From an uncultured Eubacteriaceae bacterium (GTDB lineage Bacteria; Bacillota; Clostridia; Lachnospirales; CAG-274): a stretch of DNA of 17,850 bases. The notes under the pieces were generated by a model. It did not search any database, was not told the DNA's origin, and saw only the letters and a list, made by a program, of their open reading frames with translations. Positions 7,413 through 15,522 of the stretch are shown in pieces. The stretch is taken from positions 1 to 17,850 of the forward strand of contig CAMNCZ010000002.1 of NCBI GenBank assembly GCA_946534775.1. Direction: 5' to 3'. The position numbers were made by a program, and so were the translations under genes. The number at the start of each line of letters is the position of its first letter. Positions within the stretch are counted from its first letter, which is position 1.

Positions 7413-9056
7413 TCACCGCCCCGGATAAAAATTCCATACCTTTATGCCATATATTTCGCCGATACATTCAACAGACACATCGGGGTCAATATGTTCAACA
7501 TAATAATTATAAATTATCTCTATCCTTGCATCATCAGTTACAAAATGTGTATTTCCCCTGTACAAAAGGTCGTAAATAGGATTTGTTATGTTTATTGAAT
7601 CATACAGCTCATTGTTTGACGGCAAACCGTAAAACCATCCGCCCACAGCCGTATGATGCTTCAGCATTTCGGCAGACGGCAATTTCCCGGAACTCATAAC
7701 AAGCGGCAAAAGCTTCATTGAATAATATTCGGTATCCCACAAAAAAAGCTCGTCCCCGTTAAGAGTTGTTTCCAACTGTTTTTCCGTATCGCTGATGCCA
7801 TTTCTTGCGGTAAATGCCGGCACAGACGGCGCACCTGCAAAATTCATCAGATAATATCCAAAAACAAACACACACGAAAACACTGCCGCGGCCGAAAAAA
7901 CAAAACGATATTTCAAAACCATATTATCCATTACCACAGCAAGTTCGGCCATACAAACATATACAGTCGACAAAAATACATATTGCGGCAATCTGCCCAT
8001 ATACATAAAGAAGAACAATATTCCCAACATACCCAAAAACGCGAGTATTCCCTCAAGCCTTTTTTTGATATTCTTGTCCGTTAAAACAGCGGCAAGCGCG
8101 GCTGCGGCAAGCAATAGCGTAAATTTGACCAATATGTTATTGCCCGTGCTGTAAAATATTTTTACATTCGATATATCATATTTTTTACTTGTGCCCTTAT
8201 AAACCGTGTTAAAATACCCTGTATCGATCCTGTCCGTATCGGGTGCCATAAACATACTTAACATTATAAGGTCGTTTTTCGTTATGTCCTTTTCGGCCAT
8301 TTGCGGTGTTATAACATCCGTAGAAAACGGGTAATCCTGTACATTCACTCTTGCATTATTGTAGTTATACGAATCTATCCGGCCCGACGTGTGCCAAAAG
8401 GCATAATTTATACCGTAAACTGTAAGCACGCAGACTACAGCCGGCACATATATAAGTAAATTTTTATATTTTTTTGTTTCCCTTATCGTAAAAAATGCAT
8501 TCAGCACCGCAAACGGTACGGCTATCACCACACACGAGCTTCGCAGCATACATCCCAAGGTTATAAAGAGAACGGCCAATACCACCGTTATTTTATTTGC
8601 CGCGGCATCTTTAACTTGTATATGCATAAGCGGTATCAACCCCGATATGGTCAAAAACATCGTGATCTCTGTATAATTCGTATGACTTATGTTCTGCGCG
8701 GATATAACATATACCAGCAGCACAACAAAATATTTTGCCGCGCCACGCATATAAGATAAAGCATAATACAACAAAAACCATGTTGCAAAAAAGCACGATA
8801 ATACACAATATACCGCAAAAGCATCGGCATTTTTGAAAATATCCGAAAATATGCCCAGTCCAAAACTAAGCAGCGGATTTGTATAAAGGTTGTAATTATT
8901 ATGTGCAATAAGACGATTTGTCACCAAGGACATACCGACATTGTCAATGCCCTGACTCATATAATACAAGCTTTCTTTGTTTACAAATACAGCAAACACC
9001 ATAAATAACAGTGCCGTAAAGAAAGCTGTATAAATATTTTTTACGTTTTTCATCAT
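7413..9056 (-). CDS. Polytopic membrane protein, possibly GT-C glycosyltransferase-like
   Basis: A 547-residue membrane protein of unrecognised family. Hydrophobic segments lie at about 10-27, 76-100, 106-121, 130-145, 156-171, 173-190, 199-218, 307-325, 336-353, 358-376 and 384-404. A large non-membrane loop spans about 219-305, and a soluble C-terminal domain of about 140 residues ends in WNFYPGR. The first extracytoplasmic loop carries an aspartate (QGIDNVGMSL, D38) and YNLYTNPLLSFGLG. An acidic residue in the first loop, many helices and a soluble C-terminal domain are typical of GT-C enzymes that use lipid-linked sugars. No clear family motif is present, so this is only a suggestion; it could be another kind of surface-polymer protein. 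The start has AGAGG seven bases upstream. A terminator hairpin sits immediately before that ribosome binding site, leaving little room for a promoter. Confidence 0.78.
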   Translation of the reverse strand: MMKNVKNIYTAFFTALLFMVFAVFVNKESLYYMSQGIDNVGMSLVTNRLIAHNNYNLYTNPLLSFGLGIFSDIFKNADAFAVYCVLSCFFATWFLLYYALSYMRGAAKYFVVLLVYVISAQNISHTNYTEITMFLTISGLIPLMHIQVKDAAANKITVVLAVLFITLGCMLRSSCVVIAVPFAVLNAFFTIRETKKYKNLLIYVPAVVCVLTVYGINYAFWHTSGRIDSYNYNNARVNVQDYPFSTDVITPQMAEKDITKNDLIMLSMFMAPDTDRIDTGYFNTVYKGTSKKYDISNVKIFYSTGNNILVKFTLLLAAAALAAVLTDKNIKKRLEGILAFLGMLGILFFFMYMGRLPQYVFLSTVYVCMAELAVVMDNMVLKYRFVFSAAAVFSCVFVFGYYLMNFAGAPSVPAFTARNGISDTEKQLETTLNGDELFLWDTEYYSMKLLPLVMSSGKLPSAEMLKHHTAVGGWFYGLPSNNELYDSINITNPIYDLLYRGNTHFVTDDARIEIIYNYYVEHIDPDVSVECIGEIYGIKVWNFYPGR

Positions 9057-9070
9057 ATCTGCCTCTTATC

Positions 9071-9115
9071 AAAAAAAGGGAACGACCGATCATTAAACAA
9101 AACGGTTCGTTCCCT
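9071..9115 (-). terminator. Terminator after dapA, directly upstream of the membrane-protein gene
   Basis: On the minus strand a 12-bp stem is formed by the arms at 9115-9103 and 9088-9077 (GGGAACGA / TCGTTCCC core, one bulged base, 14-base loop). A run of seven Ts (9071-9077) follows. It ends the asd-dapA transcript. The Shine-Dalgarno of the next gene begins only a few bases after the T-run. Confidence 0.85.
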
Positions 9116-9125
9116 CAAATTCAGT

Positions 9126-10016
9126 TTAGAGAAGACCAAAATCCTTCAAACTCTCTCTTAACTTTTCACGGTTTTCATCCGACATTTCAAGCAGAGGCGC
9201 ACGGAAAGCACCTGCGTTTTTGCCCATCATATTAAGTGCTTCCTTAACGGGGATGGGGTTTACTTCGATAAACAATTTTTTGATAAGGTCGATAGCGCCA
9301 AGCTGCAATTCGCACGCTTTTTTAACATCGCCGTCAAAATAGCTTTGGACCATATCGTGAGTATATTTCGGTGCAACATTTGAAAGCACGGAGATAACGC
9401 CCTTGCCGCCAAGTGAAAGCAGAGGAACTATCTGATCGTCATTGCCGCTGTAAATATCAATTTCATCGCCGCAAAGCGCTGCGATCTCGGCAACCTGAGA
9501 AATATTGCCGCTTGCTTCTTTAATGGCAACAATGTTTTCTACCCCGCAAAGTTCCTTTACGGTAGCGGGTGCGATATTAACACCCGTTCTGCCTGCAACG
9601 CTGTACATAATGATAGGTATTTTAACAGCGCCCGCCATATCCTTGTAGTATTTTACAAGGCCACGCTGAGTTGTTTTGTTGTAATAAGGCGTAACGATAA
9701 GAAGGCCGTCCGCACCGACGTCTTCCGCGCGCTTTGCAAGCTGCATACCGTGTGCCGTGTCATTGCTGCCCGCGCCCGCAATAACGGGGATACGCTTATT
9801 TACCTTTTTGACCGTATATTCTATTACACTTATCTGCTCGTCATCGGTCAGGGTCGAAGCCTCGCCCGTTGTACCGCAGATGATTATAGCGTCTGTTTTG
9901 TTCTCTATCTGAAATTCAAGCATTTCGCCGAGTGCATCGTAATTAACGCTGCCGTCATTGTTAAACGGTGTAACAATGGCAACGCCCGCACCTTTAAACA
10001 AAGTTTTCTTTGCCAT
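9126..10016 (-). CDS. dapA: 4-hydroxy-tetrahydrodipicolinate synthase
   Basis: A 296-residue TIM-barrel aldolase that condenses pyruvate with aspartate semialdehyde, the committed step to diaminopimelate and lysine. The pyruvate-binding motif GTTGE is at 48-52. The tyrosine-containing active-site motif is TPYYNKTTQ (109-117). IIMYSVAGRTG (135-145) supplies Y138 and R143, and the Schiff-base lysine is K166 in AIKEASG. Length and motif order are normal. The start has an AAGGGG ribosome binding site. The gene follows asd after 35 bases in one lysine-riboswitch-controlled transcript and is followed by a terminator. Together with asd it converts aspartyl phosphate to the substrate of DapB. Confidence 0.97.
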   Translation of the reverse strand: MAKKTLFKGAGVAIVTPFNNDGSVNYDALGEMLEFQIENKTDAIIICGTTGEASTLTDDEQISVIEYTVKKVNKRIPVIAGAGSNDTAHGMQLAKRAEDVGADGLLIVTPYYNKTTQRGLVKYYKDMAGAVKIPIIMYSVAGRTGVNIAPATVKELCGVENIVAIKEASGNISQVAEIAALCGDEIDIYSGNDDQIVPLLSLGGKGVISVLSNVAPKYTHDMVQSYFDGDVKKACELQLGAIDLIKKLFIEVNPIPVKEALNMMGKNAGAFRAPLLEMSDENREKLRESLKDFGLL

Positions 10017-10051
10017 AATGAGATTCCCCTTTCTGAGTTTTTGTCAAACCA

Positions 10052-11131
10052 TCAATCAAAATAACCCTTTGCGGCAAGCAATTCGGCAAGAAGGACCGCA
10101 CCGCCCGCAGCACCTCTCAATGTATTGTGTGAAAGGCATACAAACTTGTAATCGTACTGTTTATCTTCTCTTAAACGACCGATGGAAACTGCCATACCGC
10201 CTTCAAGCATTCTGTCAAGTTTAGCCTGCGGTCTGTTGTCCTCTTCAAAGTAGTTAAGGAACTGCTTGGGTGCCGAAGGTAATTCAAGTTCCTGAGGAAC
10301 ACCCGAAAATTCTTTCCACTCTTTTAATATCTCTTCTTTTGAAGGTTTTTTATCGAAACTTACGAAAACAGCAGCCGTATGACCGTCGGAAACGGCAACT
10401 CTTAAACACTGTGTTGTGATATTGGGTGTTGTCGCATTTTCGATAACATCGCCGTTTATCTTGCCCCAAACCTTTAAAGGCTCGTTTTCACTCTTTTCTT
10501 CCTCGCCGCCGATATAGGGGATAAGGTTATCCACCATTTCGGGCCAGGTATCAAAAGTTTTGCCTGCGCCCGATATAGCCTGATATGTGCAGGCGAGTAC
10601 GTTTTTGATGCCGTATTTTCTTAACGGATGAAGCGCAGGAACATAGCTTTGTATTGAACAGTTTGACTTAACTGCAATAAAGCCGCGCTTTGTACCGAGA
10701 CGCTTTCTCTGGGAAGCGATTATCTCGATATGCTCGGGATTAAGTTCGGGCACTACCATAGGAACATCGGGTGTACCGCGATGTGCCGAGTTGTTGCTGA
10801 CAACAGGGCATTCTGCCTTTGCATAGCGCTCCTCAAGGGCACGGATCTCGTCTTTTTTCATATCTACCGCGCAGAAAACAAAATCTACCATAGATGCGAT
10901 CTTTTCAACATCTGCCGATGCATCCATAACAACAAGCTCTGCCACTTCTTCGGGCATCGGCTCTGTCATTGCCCAACGTGAACCGATGGCATCTTTTAAC
11001 TTTTTGCCTGCCGAACGGGGGCTTGCCGCAACTACCTTAACATCAAACCACGGATGCTTGCTTAAAAGCAGCGCAAAACGCTGACCTACCATACCCGTAG
11101 CGCCGATGATACCAACATTGTACTTTTTCAT
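10052..11131 (-). CDS. asd: Aspartate-semialdehyde dehydrogenase (long, archaeal/fungal-type)
   Basis: A 359-residue cytoplasmic enzyme that reduces 4-aspartyl phosphate to aspartate semialdehyde with NADPH, feeding lysine, diaminopimelate, threonine and methionine synthesis. The Rossmann motif is GATGMVGQR (10-18). The acylated catalytic cysteine is C158 in KSNCSIQ, and the acid-base histidine is H251 in SDGHTAAVF. The QAISGAGKTFDTWPE segment (184-198) and the overall length place it with the long ASADH branch first described from archaea and fungi, which also occurs in many Clostridia, rather than with the shorter E. coli or B. subtilis types. The start is preceded by AAAGGAG. A lysine riboswitch occupies the leader, and dapA follows 35 bases downstream. 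Confidence 0.95.
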   Translation of the reverse strand: MKKYNVGIIGATGMVGQRFALLLSKHPWFDVKVVAASPRSAGKKLKDAIGSRWAMTEPMPEEVAELVVMDASADVEKIASMVDFVFCAVDMKKDEIRALEERYAKAECPVVSNNSAHRGTPDVPMVVPELNPEHIEIIASQRKRLGTKRGFIAVKSNCSIQSYVPALHPLRKYGIKNVLACTYQAISGAGKTFDTWPEMVDNLIPYIGGEEEKSENEPLKVWGKINGDVIENATTPNITTQCLRVAVSDGHTAAVFVSFDKKPSKEEILKEWKEFSGVPQELELPSAPKQFLNYFEEDNRPQAKLDRMLEGGMAVSIGRLREDKQYDYKFVCLSHNTLRGAAGGAVLLAELLAAKGYFD

Positions 11132-11197
11132 TTTTATTGCTCCTTTAAAATAGTATATTAAAATTTTTTTCTTATGTTACAATACTTGATAATACAT

Positions 11198-11226
11198 AAA
11201 AAAGAGGACCGAAAAATGCAGTCCCC
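11198..11226 (-). terminator. Riboswitch-associated intrinsic terminator before asd
   Basis: On the minus strand GGGGACTG (11226-11219) pairs with CGGTCCTC (11211-11204), eight pairs including two G-U, around a 7-base loop. Six Ts (11203-11198) follow. It lies just after the lysine aptamer and is the expected expression platform. A competing helix is possible: CATTGATT (11256-11249) can pair with AATTAATG (11234-11227) at all eight positions, one of them G-U, and shares two bases with the P1 strand of the aptamer. Confidence 0.85.
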
Positions 11227-11253
11227 CATTAATTACACACACTTGTCCAATCA

Positions 11254-11420
11254 ATGATAGCACTCCATCGGTAAGATGACAGTCACAGGGCTGTTGGCCG
11301 CAGCAACCGAACCGCCCTTTGCAAAAGTCGGGCTGTCCTCGGCATTATCCCCTTTTGCCGCAGCGTACAACGCCTTTGCCGTCTGTCTGCGGGTACTGAT
11401 GAATAACGCGCCTCTATCAA
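11254..11420 (-). ncRNA. Lysine riboswitch (L box) aptamer controlling asd-dapA
   Basis: Read on the minus strand, the leader carries the conserved L-box blocks in order: GATAGAGGCGCG at the 5' end, CAGTA, AAAGGCG, AAAGGGGATAATGCCGAGG, GGTTCGGTTGCTG, then CTGTCATC and ATGGAGTGCTATC. P1 is formed by TGATAG (11419-11414) with CTATCA (11260-11255), enclosing about 165 nt. The intrinsic terminator immediately downstream and the placement ahead of asd and dapA fit transcriptional attenuation when lysine is plentiful. Short open frames in this stretch are artefacts of the structured RNA. This aptamer, its terminator and the divergent promoters fill most of the gene-free interval 11132-11561. Confidence 0.93.
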
Positions 11421-11438
11421 TTTTTTACATATATTATT

Positions 11439-11467
11439 ATAATATCACCTATACGGATATATGTCAA
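11439..11467 (-). promoter_or_regulatory. Promoter of the lysine riboswitch-asd-dapA transcript
   Basis: On the minus strand TTGACA (11467-11462, perfect) is followed after 17 bases by TATTAT (11444-11439, one mismatch), with TG one base before the -10. Transcription would begin about 20 bases ahead of the aptamer P1 strand, as expected for a riboswitch leader. Confidence 0.82.
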
Positions 11468-11503
11468 GCAGTAATAAAAATATTTTTATGCCCTAATAAA
11501 TAA

Positions 11504-11532
11504 TTGTCTTTTAGTGCACAATATGATATAAT
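11504..11532 (+). promoter_or_regulatory. Promoter of dnaE
   Basis: TTGTCT (11504-11509, four of six) and TATAAT (11527-11532, perfect) are 17 bases apart, with TG one base before the -10 (extended -10). The dnaE Shine-Dalgarno GAGGTG lies at 11551-11556. The -35 boxes of this and the asd promoter lie back to back, about 36 bases apart. Confidence 0.78.
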
Positions 11533-11561
11533 ATCTATACATTACGAAAAGAGGTGAAACT

Positions 11562-14500
11562 ATGTCATTTACGCATTTACACGTTCACACGGAGTACAGT
11601 CTGCTTGACGGTGCGGCAAAAATAAAGGATCTTATTGCACATACAAAACAACTGGGTATGAAATCCATTGCCATTACCGACCACGGTGTAATGTACGGTG
11701 TTATCCTCTTTTATAAGGAAGCACTGGCACAGGGCATAAAGCCGATAATAGGATGTGAGACATATATTGCGACAGGTTCGCGTTTCAGCAAAGAAAAGGG
11801 CGACGGCTACAACCACCTTGTACTTTTGTGCAAGGATAACGAGGGCTATAAAAATCTTATAAAAATGGTCTCCTACGGTTTTACCGAGGGTTATTACAGA
11901 AAGCCGCGTATCGACCTTGAACTTTTAAAAAAATACAACAAGGGGCTTATAGCTTTAAGCGCCTGCCTTGCGGGACCGATACCGCGTGCGATACTTGACC
12001 AAGGCTATGAAAAAGCCAAAGAGATCGCGCTGATGTATCTTGATATAATGGGCGAAGGTAATTTTTATCTTGAACTCCAGGACCACGGCATACCCGAACA
12101 AAAGACGGTAAATCAGGCACTTATCCGTATGAGTAAGGAAACGGGCATACCGCTTGTATGCACAAACGATACCCACTACATAAACGCAGACGATGCTCAG
12201 GCACACGATCTTCTGCTCTGTCTGCAAACGGGCAAAAAAGTTACCGATACCGACCGTATGCGCTACGAGGGCGGCCAGTACTATGTAAAAAGCGAAGAGG
12301 AAATGACAAAACTGTTTTCATATATTCCCGAGGCTGTTGAAAACACGCAGAAAATTGCGGACCAATGCAATGTCACCTTTGAATTCAATCACTACAAACT
12401 GCCTGTTTTTGACGTACCCGACGGAAAGACAGCACTTGAATACCTTACACAGCTTTGTACATCGGGGCTTGAACGCCGTTACGGCGCAAAGCACGACCCT
12501 GCGCTTGACAAGCGCCTTGAATACGAACTAAGCGTTATAAAACAGATGGGCTTTGTGGATTATTTTCTTATTGTATGGGATTTTATACGCTATGCAAAGG
12601 AACAAGGCATAAGCGTAGGCCCCGGGCGCGGTTCGGCCGCAGGCAGCATAACAGCCTATACACTTGGCATAACCGATATAGAACCGATACAGTACGACCT
12701 TATCTTCGAGCGTTTTCTGAACCCCGAACGTGTCAGTATGCCCGATATCGATATCGACTTCTGCTATGAACGCAGACAGGAAGTTATTGAATATGTCAAT
12801 CGAAAATACGGCGAGGATCACGTTGCGCAGATAATAACTTTCGGTACTATGGCGGCAAGAAACGCCATACGCGATGTGGGGCGTGTGCTTGATATACCAT
12901 ACTCCGATGTTGACAAGATAGCAAAAATGGTTCCCGAGGAACTTAAAATAACAATAAAAAAAGCGCTTGAAATAAATCCCGAACTGCGGGCTCTTTACCA
13001 ACAAGACGAACAGGTACACTACCTTATCGATATGTCGATGAAGCTTGAAGGTCTGCCGCGCCATTCCTCTACACACGCGGCGGGCGTTGTTATATGCGAT
13101 AAGCCCGTACTGGAATATGTGCCGCTAAACACAAACGACGGCCTTATAACAACTCAGTTTACAATGACCACTTGTGAGGAACTGGGCCTGTTAAAAATGG
13201 ACTTTCTCGGCCTGCGCACACTTACGGTAATACAGGATGCTTTTGAGGAGATAAACAGAAACCGCGAGACCCCGCTTAGCGTTGACGACATAGACTACAC
13301 CGACCCCTCCGTCTACGCAATGATATGCCAGGGCAAAACAACGGGCGTATTCCAGCTTGAAAGCGCGGGTATGCAAAACTTTATGAAAGAACTCTCCCCG
13401 ACCTGTATGGAAGATATCATAGCGGGTATTTCGCTTTACCGCCCCGGCCCTATGGACTTTATCCCCAAATACATAACGGGCAAAAACAATCGGGATAAGA
13501 TAGAATATACACACCCCGCCCTTGAAAACATATTAAAGCCCACCTACGGCTGTATAGTATATCAGGAACAGGTTATGCAGATAGTGCGCGAACTTGCGGG
13601 GTATTCACTTGGCCGAAGCGACCTTGTGCGCCGTGCTATGAGTAAGAAAAAAGAAGATGTAATGGCAAAGGAACGCCATAACTTTATTTACGGTATCGAC
13701 GGCGAGGTTAAGGGCTGTCTTGCAAACGGCATATCCGAAAATGCCGCAAACGAAATATTTGACGAGATGACGGACTTTGCAAAATACGCTTTCAACAAAT
13801 CGCACGCTGCGGCTTACGCGGTAGTCGCATTCAGGACCGCCTGGCTAAAAACGCACTACCCCGTTGAATTTATGGCGGCGCTTCTTACAAGCGTTATGGA
13901 CAACCCAAAGAAAATAGCGGGTTATATGGAAGAATGCCGCAGAATGAAAATCAGGCTTCTGCCGCCCGATATAAACGAAAGTTACGGCAAATTCAGCGTA
14001 TCGGGCAGCGACATACGCTTTGCGCTTTCCGCAGTAAAGAATGTCGGCAGAAACAATATTGATTTTCTTGTAAAAGAACGTACTCTTAACGGAAAGTTCG
14101 TTTCAATGACCGAATTTTTGGACAGAATGGGCACAAATGTCAACTCGCGTATGATAGAAAGCCTTATCTACGGCGGTGCTTTTGACTCTCTCGGCGGTAC
14201 AAGACTTCAATATTTCAGTTCGTTCGAGCTTATTTACAAAGGTCTCGGACAGACAAAGAAAAACAGTATCGAAGGGCAGTTGTCGCTGTTTTCGGATTTT
14301 AACGATGACAAGCAGTCCGCTTATAAAGACGAACTGCCGGATGTCGGCGAATACACCAAAAACGACTTGCTTTCGCACGAAAAGGATGTATTGGGCATTT
14401 ATCTGAGCAGTCATCCGCTTGACGAATATGCGGATATAATAGATATCTGCACGACAAACCGCCTTATCGACCTCGATGCCGAAGAATCTCTTTCCGATAT

Positions 14501-15011
14501 TAAAGACGGTCAGCCGCTTAAAATAATAGGCATAATAACCGAGGTAAAAACAAAGATAACAAAAAACGGCCAGCAGATGGCATTTATCACTGTCGAGGAC
14601 ACATCTTCATCGGCGGAGGTGCTTGTTTTCCCGAAAATTTATGCGCTTTCATCGTCTGTTATCCGTACCGACCAAGTCATTTATATCAGCGGCCACGCAA
14701 GTATCAGCGAGGACCGCGGCAACTCGGTCATAGCGGAAGAAATTATGCCGATAGCGCAGCTTAAAGCCCGAAACACCGAGTTATGGCTTAAAATAACCGC
14801 TGACACGACCGAAACGATCGATACACTCTGCGATTATATCGCGGCGCATAAGGGTTTCTCCCCCGTTATCGTTTATGATGAGACACTAAAAAAGAAAATG
14901 CATCTTACCGAAAAATACAGGGCATTTATTGACGAAGCGCTTATGTCCGAACTTACAAAAAAACTCGGCAGCGGAAATGTCGTTACCAAAAACAAACTTG
15001 TAAAAACGTAA
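11562..15011 (+). CDS. dnaE: DNA polymerase III alpha subunit (DnaE)
   Basis: A 1149-residue C-family replicative polymerase. The N-terminal PHP domain (about 3-270) has HLHVH with H7 and H9, D16, TDHG (D40-H41), E66 in GCETYIA, H85, C135 in SAC, and D203/H205 in NDTHY. The set of metal ligands therefore looks complete. The polymerase core (about 280-570) contains GPGRGSAAGS (353-362) and the catalytic aspartates D395 and D397 in PDIDIDF, with D547 in KMDFLGLRT as the third. The fingers and tandem HhH region follow, with GVFQLESAGM (595-604), SLYRPGPMDFIP (624-635) and FNKSHAAAYA. An OB-fold (about 985-1070) ends the recognisable domains. The ATG is supported by GAGGTG five bases upstream. 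Clostridia normally also carry PolC, so this is probably the lagging-strand or error-prone partner. It appears to be transcribed alone. Confidence 0.97.
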   Translation: MSFTHLHVHTEYSLLDGAAKIKDLIAHTKQLGMKSIAITDHGVMYGVILFYKEALAQGIKPIIGCETYIATGSRFSKEKGDGYNHLVLLCKDNEGYKNLIKMVSYGFTEGYYRKPRIDLELLKKYNKGLIALSACLAGPIPRAILDQGYEKAKEIALMYLDIMGEGNFYLELQDHGIPEQKTVNQALIRMSKETGIPLVCTNDTHYINADDAQAHDLLLCLQTGKKVTDTDRMRYEGGQYYVKSEEEMTKLFSYIPEAVENTQKIADQCNVTFEFNHYKLPVFDVPDGKTALEYLTQLCTSGLERRYGAKHDPALDKRLEYELSVIKQMGFVDYFLIVWDFIRYAKEQGISVGPGRGSAAGSITAYTLGITDIEPIQYDLIFERFLNPERVSMPDIDIDFCYERRQEVIEYVNRKYGEDHVAQIITFGTMAARNAIRDVGRVLDIPYSDVDKIAKMVPEELKITIKKALEINPELRALYQQDEQVHYLIDMSMKLEGLPRHSSTHAAGVVICDKPVLEYVPLNTNDGLITTQFTMTTCEELGLLKMDFLGLRTLTVIQDAFEEINRNRETPLSVDDIDYTDPSVYAMICQGKTTGVFQLESAGMQNFMKELSPTCMEDIIAGISLYRPGPMDFIPKYITGKNNRDKIEYTHPALENILKPTYGCIVYQEQVMQIVRELAGYSLGRSDLVRRAMSKKKEDVMAKERHNFIYGIDGEVKGCLANGISENAANEIFDEMTDFAKYAFNKSHAAAYAVVAFRTAWLKTHYPVEFMAALLTSVMDNPKKIAGYMEECRRMKIRLLPPDINESYGKFSVSGSDIRFALSAVKNVGRNNIDFLVKERTLNGKFVSMTEFLDRMGTNVNSRMIESLIYGGAFDSLGGTRLQYFSSFELIYKGLGQTKKNSIEGQLSLFSDFNDDKQSAYKDELPDVGEYTKNDLLSHEKDVLGIYLSSHPLDEYADIIDICTTNRLIDLDAEESLSDIKDGQPLKIIGIITEVKTKITKNGQQMAFITVEDTSSSAEVLVFPKIYALSSSVIRTDQVIYISGHASISEDRGNSVIAEEIMPIAQLKARNTELWLKITADTTETIDTLCDYIAAHKGFSPVIVYDETLKKKMHLTEKYRAFIDEALMSELTKKLGSGNVVTKNKLVKT

Positions 15012-15014
15012 AAC

Positions 15015-15057
15015 AAAAACGCAGGCTATGAATTATCTCATAAGCCTGCGTTTTTTT
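15015..15057. terminator. Bidirectional terminator between dnaE and the secreted-protein gene
   Basis: AAAAACGCAGGCT (15015-15027) pairs with AGCCTGCGTTTTT (15043-15055). The stem continues through ATGA / TCAT with one bulged A. Ts follow on both exits. On the minus strand the hairpin starts directly at the stop codon of the secreted protein, whose TGA overlaps the dnaE-side T-run, so it ends both converging transcripts. Confidence 0.9.
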
Positions 15058-15512
15058 CACGGCGCCGTTACGGAATTGGTAACGATATATTTTGTTTCCA
15101 CAAGTTTATCGTCTTGGTCGTATGACTGAAATTTCACCTTTGCCCGATAGTTTTTGCCCGATTCCACATAATATGTTCTTTTCCAGGTAGTTGACGAATT
15201 TTCCTCCGTCGAGGCCGAAGTGACCTCCGTAACGTATTTTCCGTCTTCATAAACTTGTAATTGAGCGGTTATCCTGCACTTTTTTACATATTCCCTGCAT
15301 TCCATATAGGCATTGAAAACTATTCTGTTTTTGCTTTGCCTGCCCTTTTGTATCAGGTTTGCACCGCAAAAATAATCTTCGCGTATCCCTCCGCCGTAGC
15401 TTGACATTGAGGATGCCGAACCCGAACCTCGTCCGTCTGCATAAACATCAACAGCATTTATCAGCACCGCAGCCGCGAACACAGCAATTATACTTTTTTT
15501 GATTTTATTCAT
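15057..15512 (-). CDS. Small secreted protein of unknown function
   Basis: A 151-residue protein with a clear signal peptide: MNKIKK, a hydrophobic core of about 13 residues, and likely cleavage after VYA near residue 25. A Gly/Ser-rich stretch follows, then a domain of about 100 residues rich in beta-strand pattern. This domain has alternating ITAQLQVYEDGKYVTEV, a central TTWKRTYYVESGKNYRAKV and closing DDKLVETKYIVTNSV. The S-G-K-x-Y-R and D-x-K-L-V-E-T signatures recall a widespread class of small secreted Firmicutes proteins (perhaps DUF6147-like; I am not certain). Cysteines in YFCG and ECREYVKKC could form disulfides. The start has AGGCGGTG upstream and lies 10 bases after the anti-sigma stop, so it is the last gene of the sigma operon and likely part of its output. 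Confidence 0.8.
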   Translation of the reverse strand: MNKIKKSIIAVFAAAVLINAVDVYADGRGSGSASSMSSYGGGIREDYFCGANLIQKGRQSKNRIVFNAYMECREYVKKCRITAQLQVYEDGKYVTEVTSASTEENSSTTWKRTYYVESGKNYRAKVKFQSYDQDDKLVETKYIVTNSVTAP

Positions 15513-15522
15513 ACCGCACCGC

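Noticed and set aside
7384..7418. Possible terminator after the membrane-protein gene (GGGCGG with CTGCCC)
   Set aside because: The stem is six pairs with one G-U around a loop of more than 20 bases, and no T-run follows on the minus strand.
11276..11503. 75-codon plus-strand ORF in the asd-dnaE intergenic region
   Set aside because: It is antisense to the lysine riboswitch and the asd promoter, and lacks a ribosome binding site.
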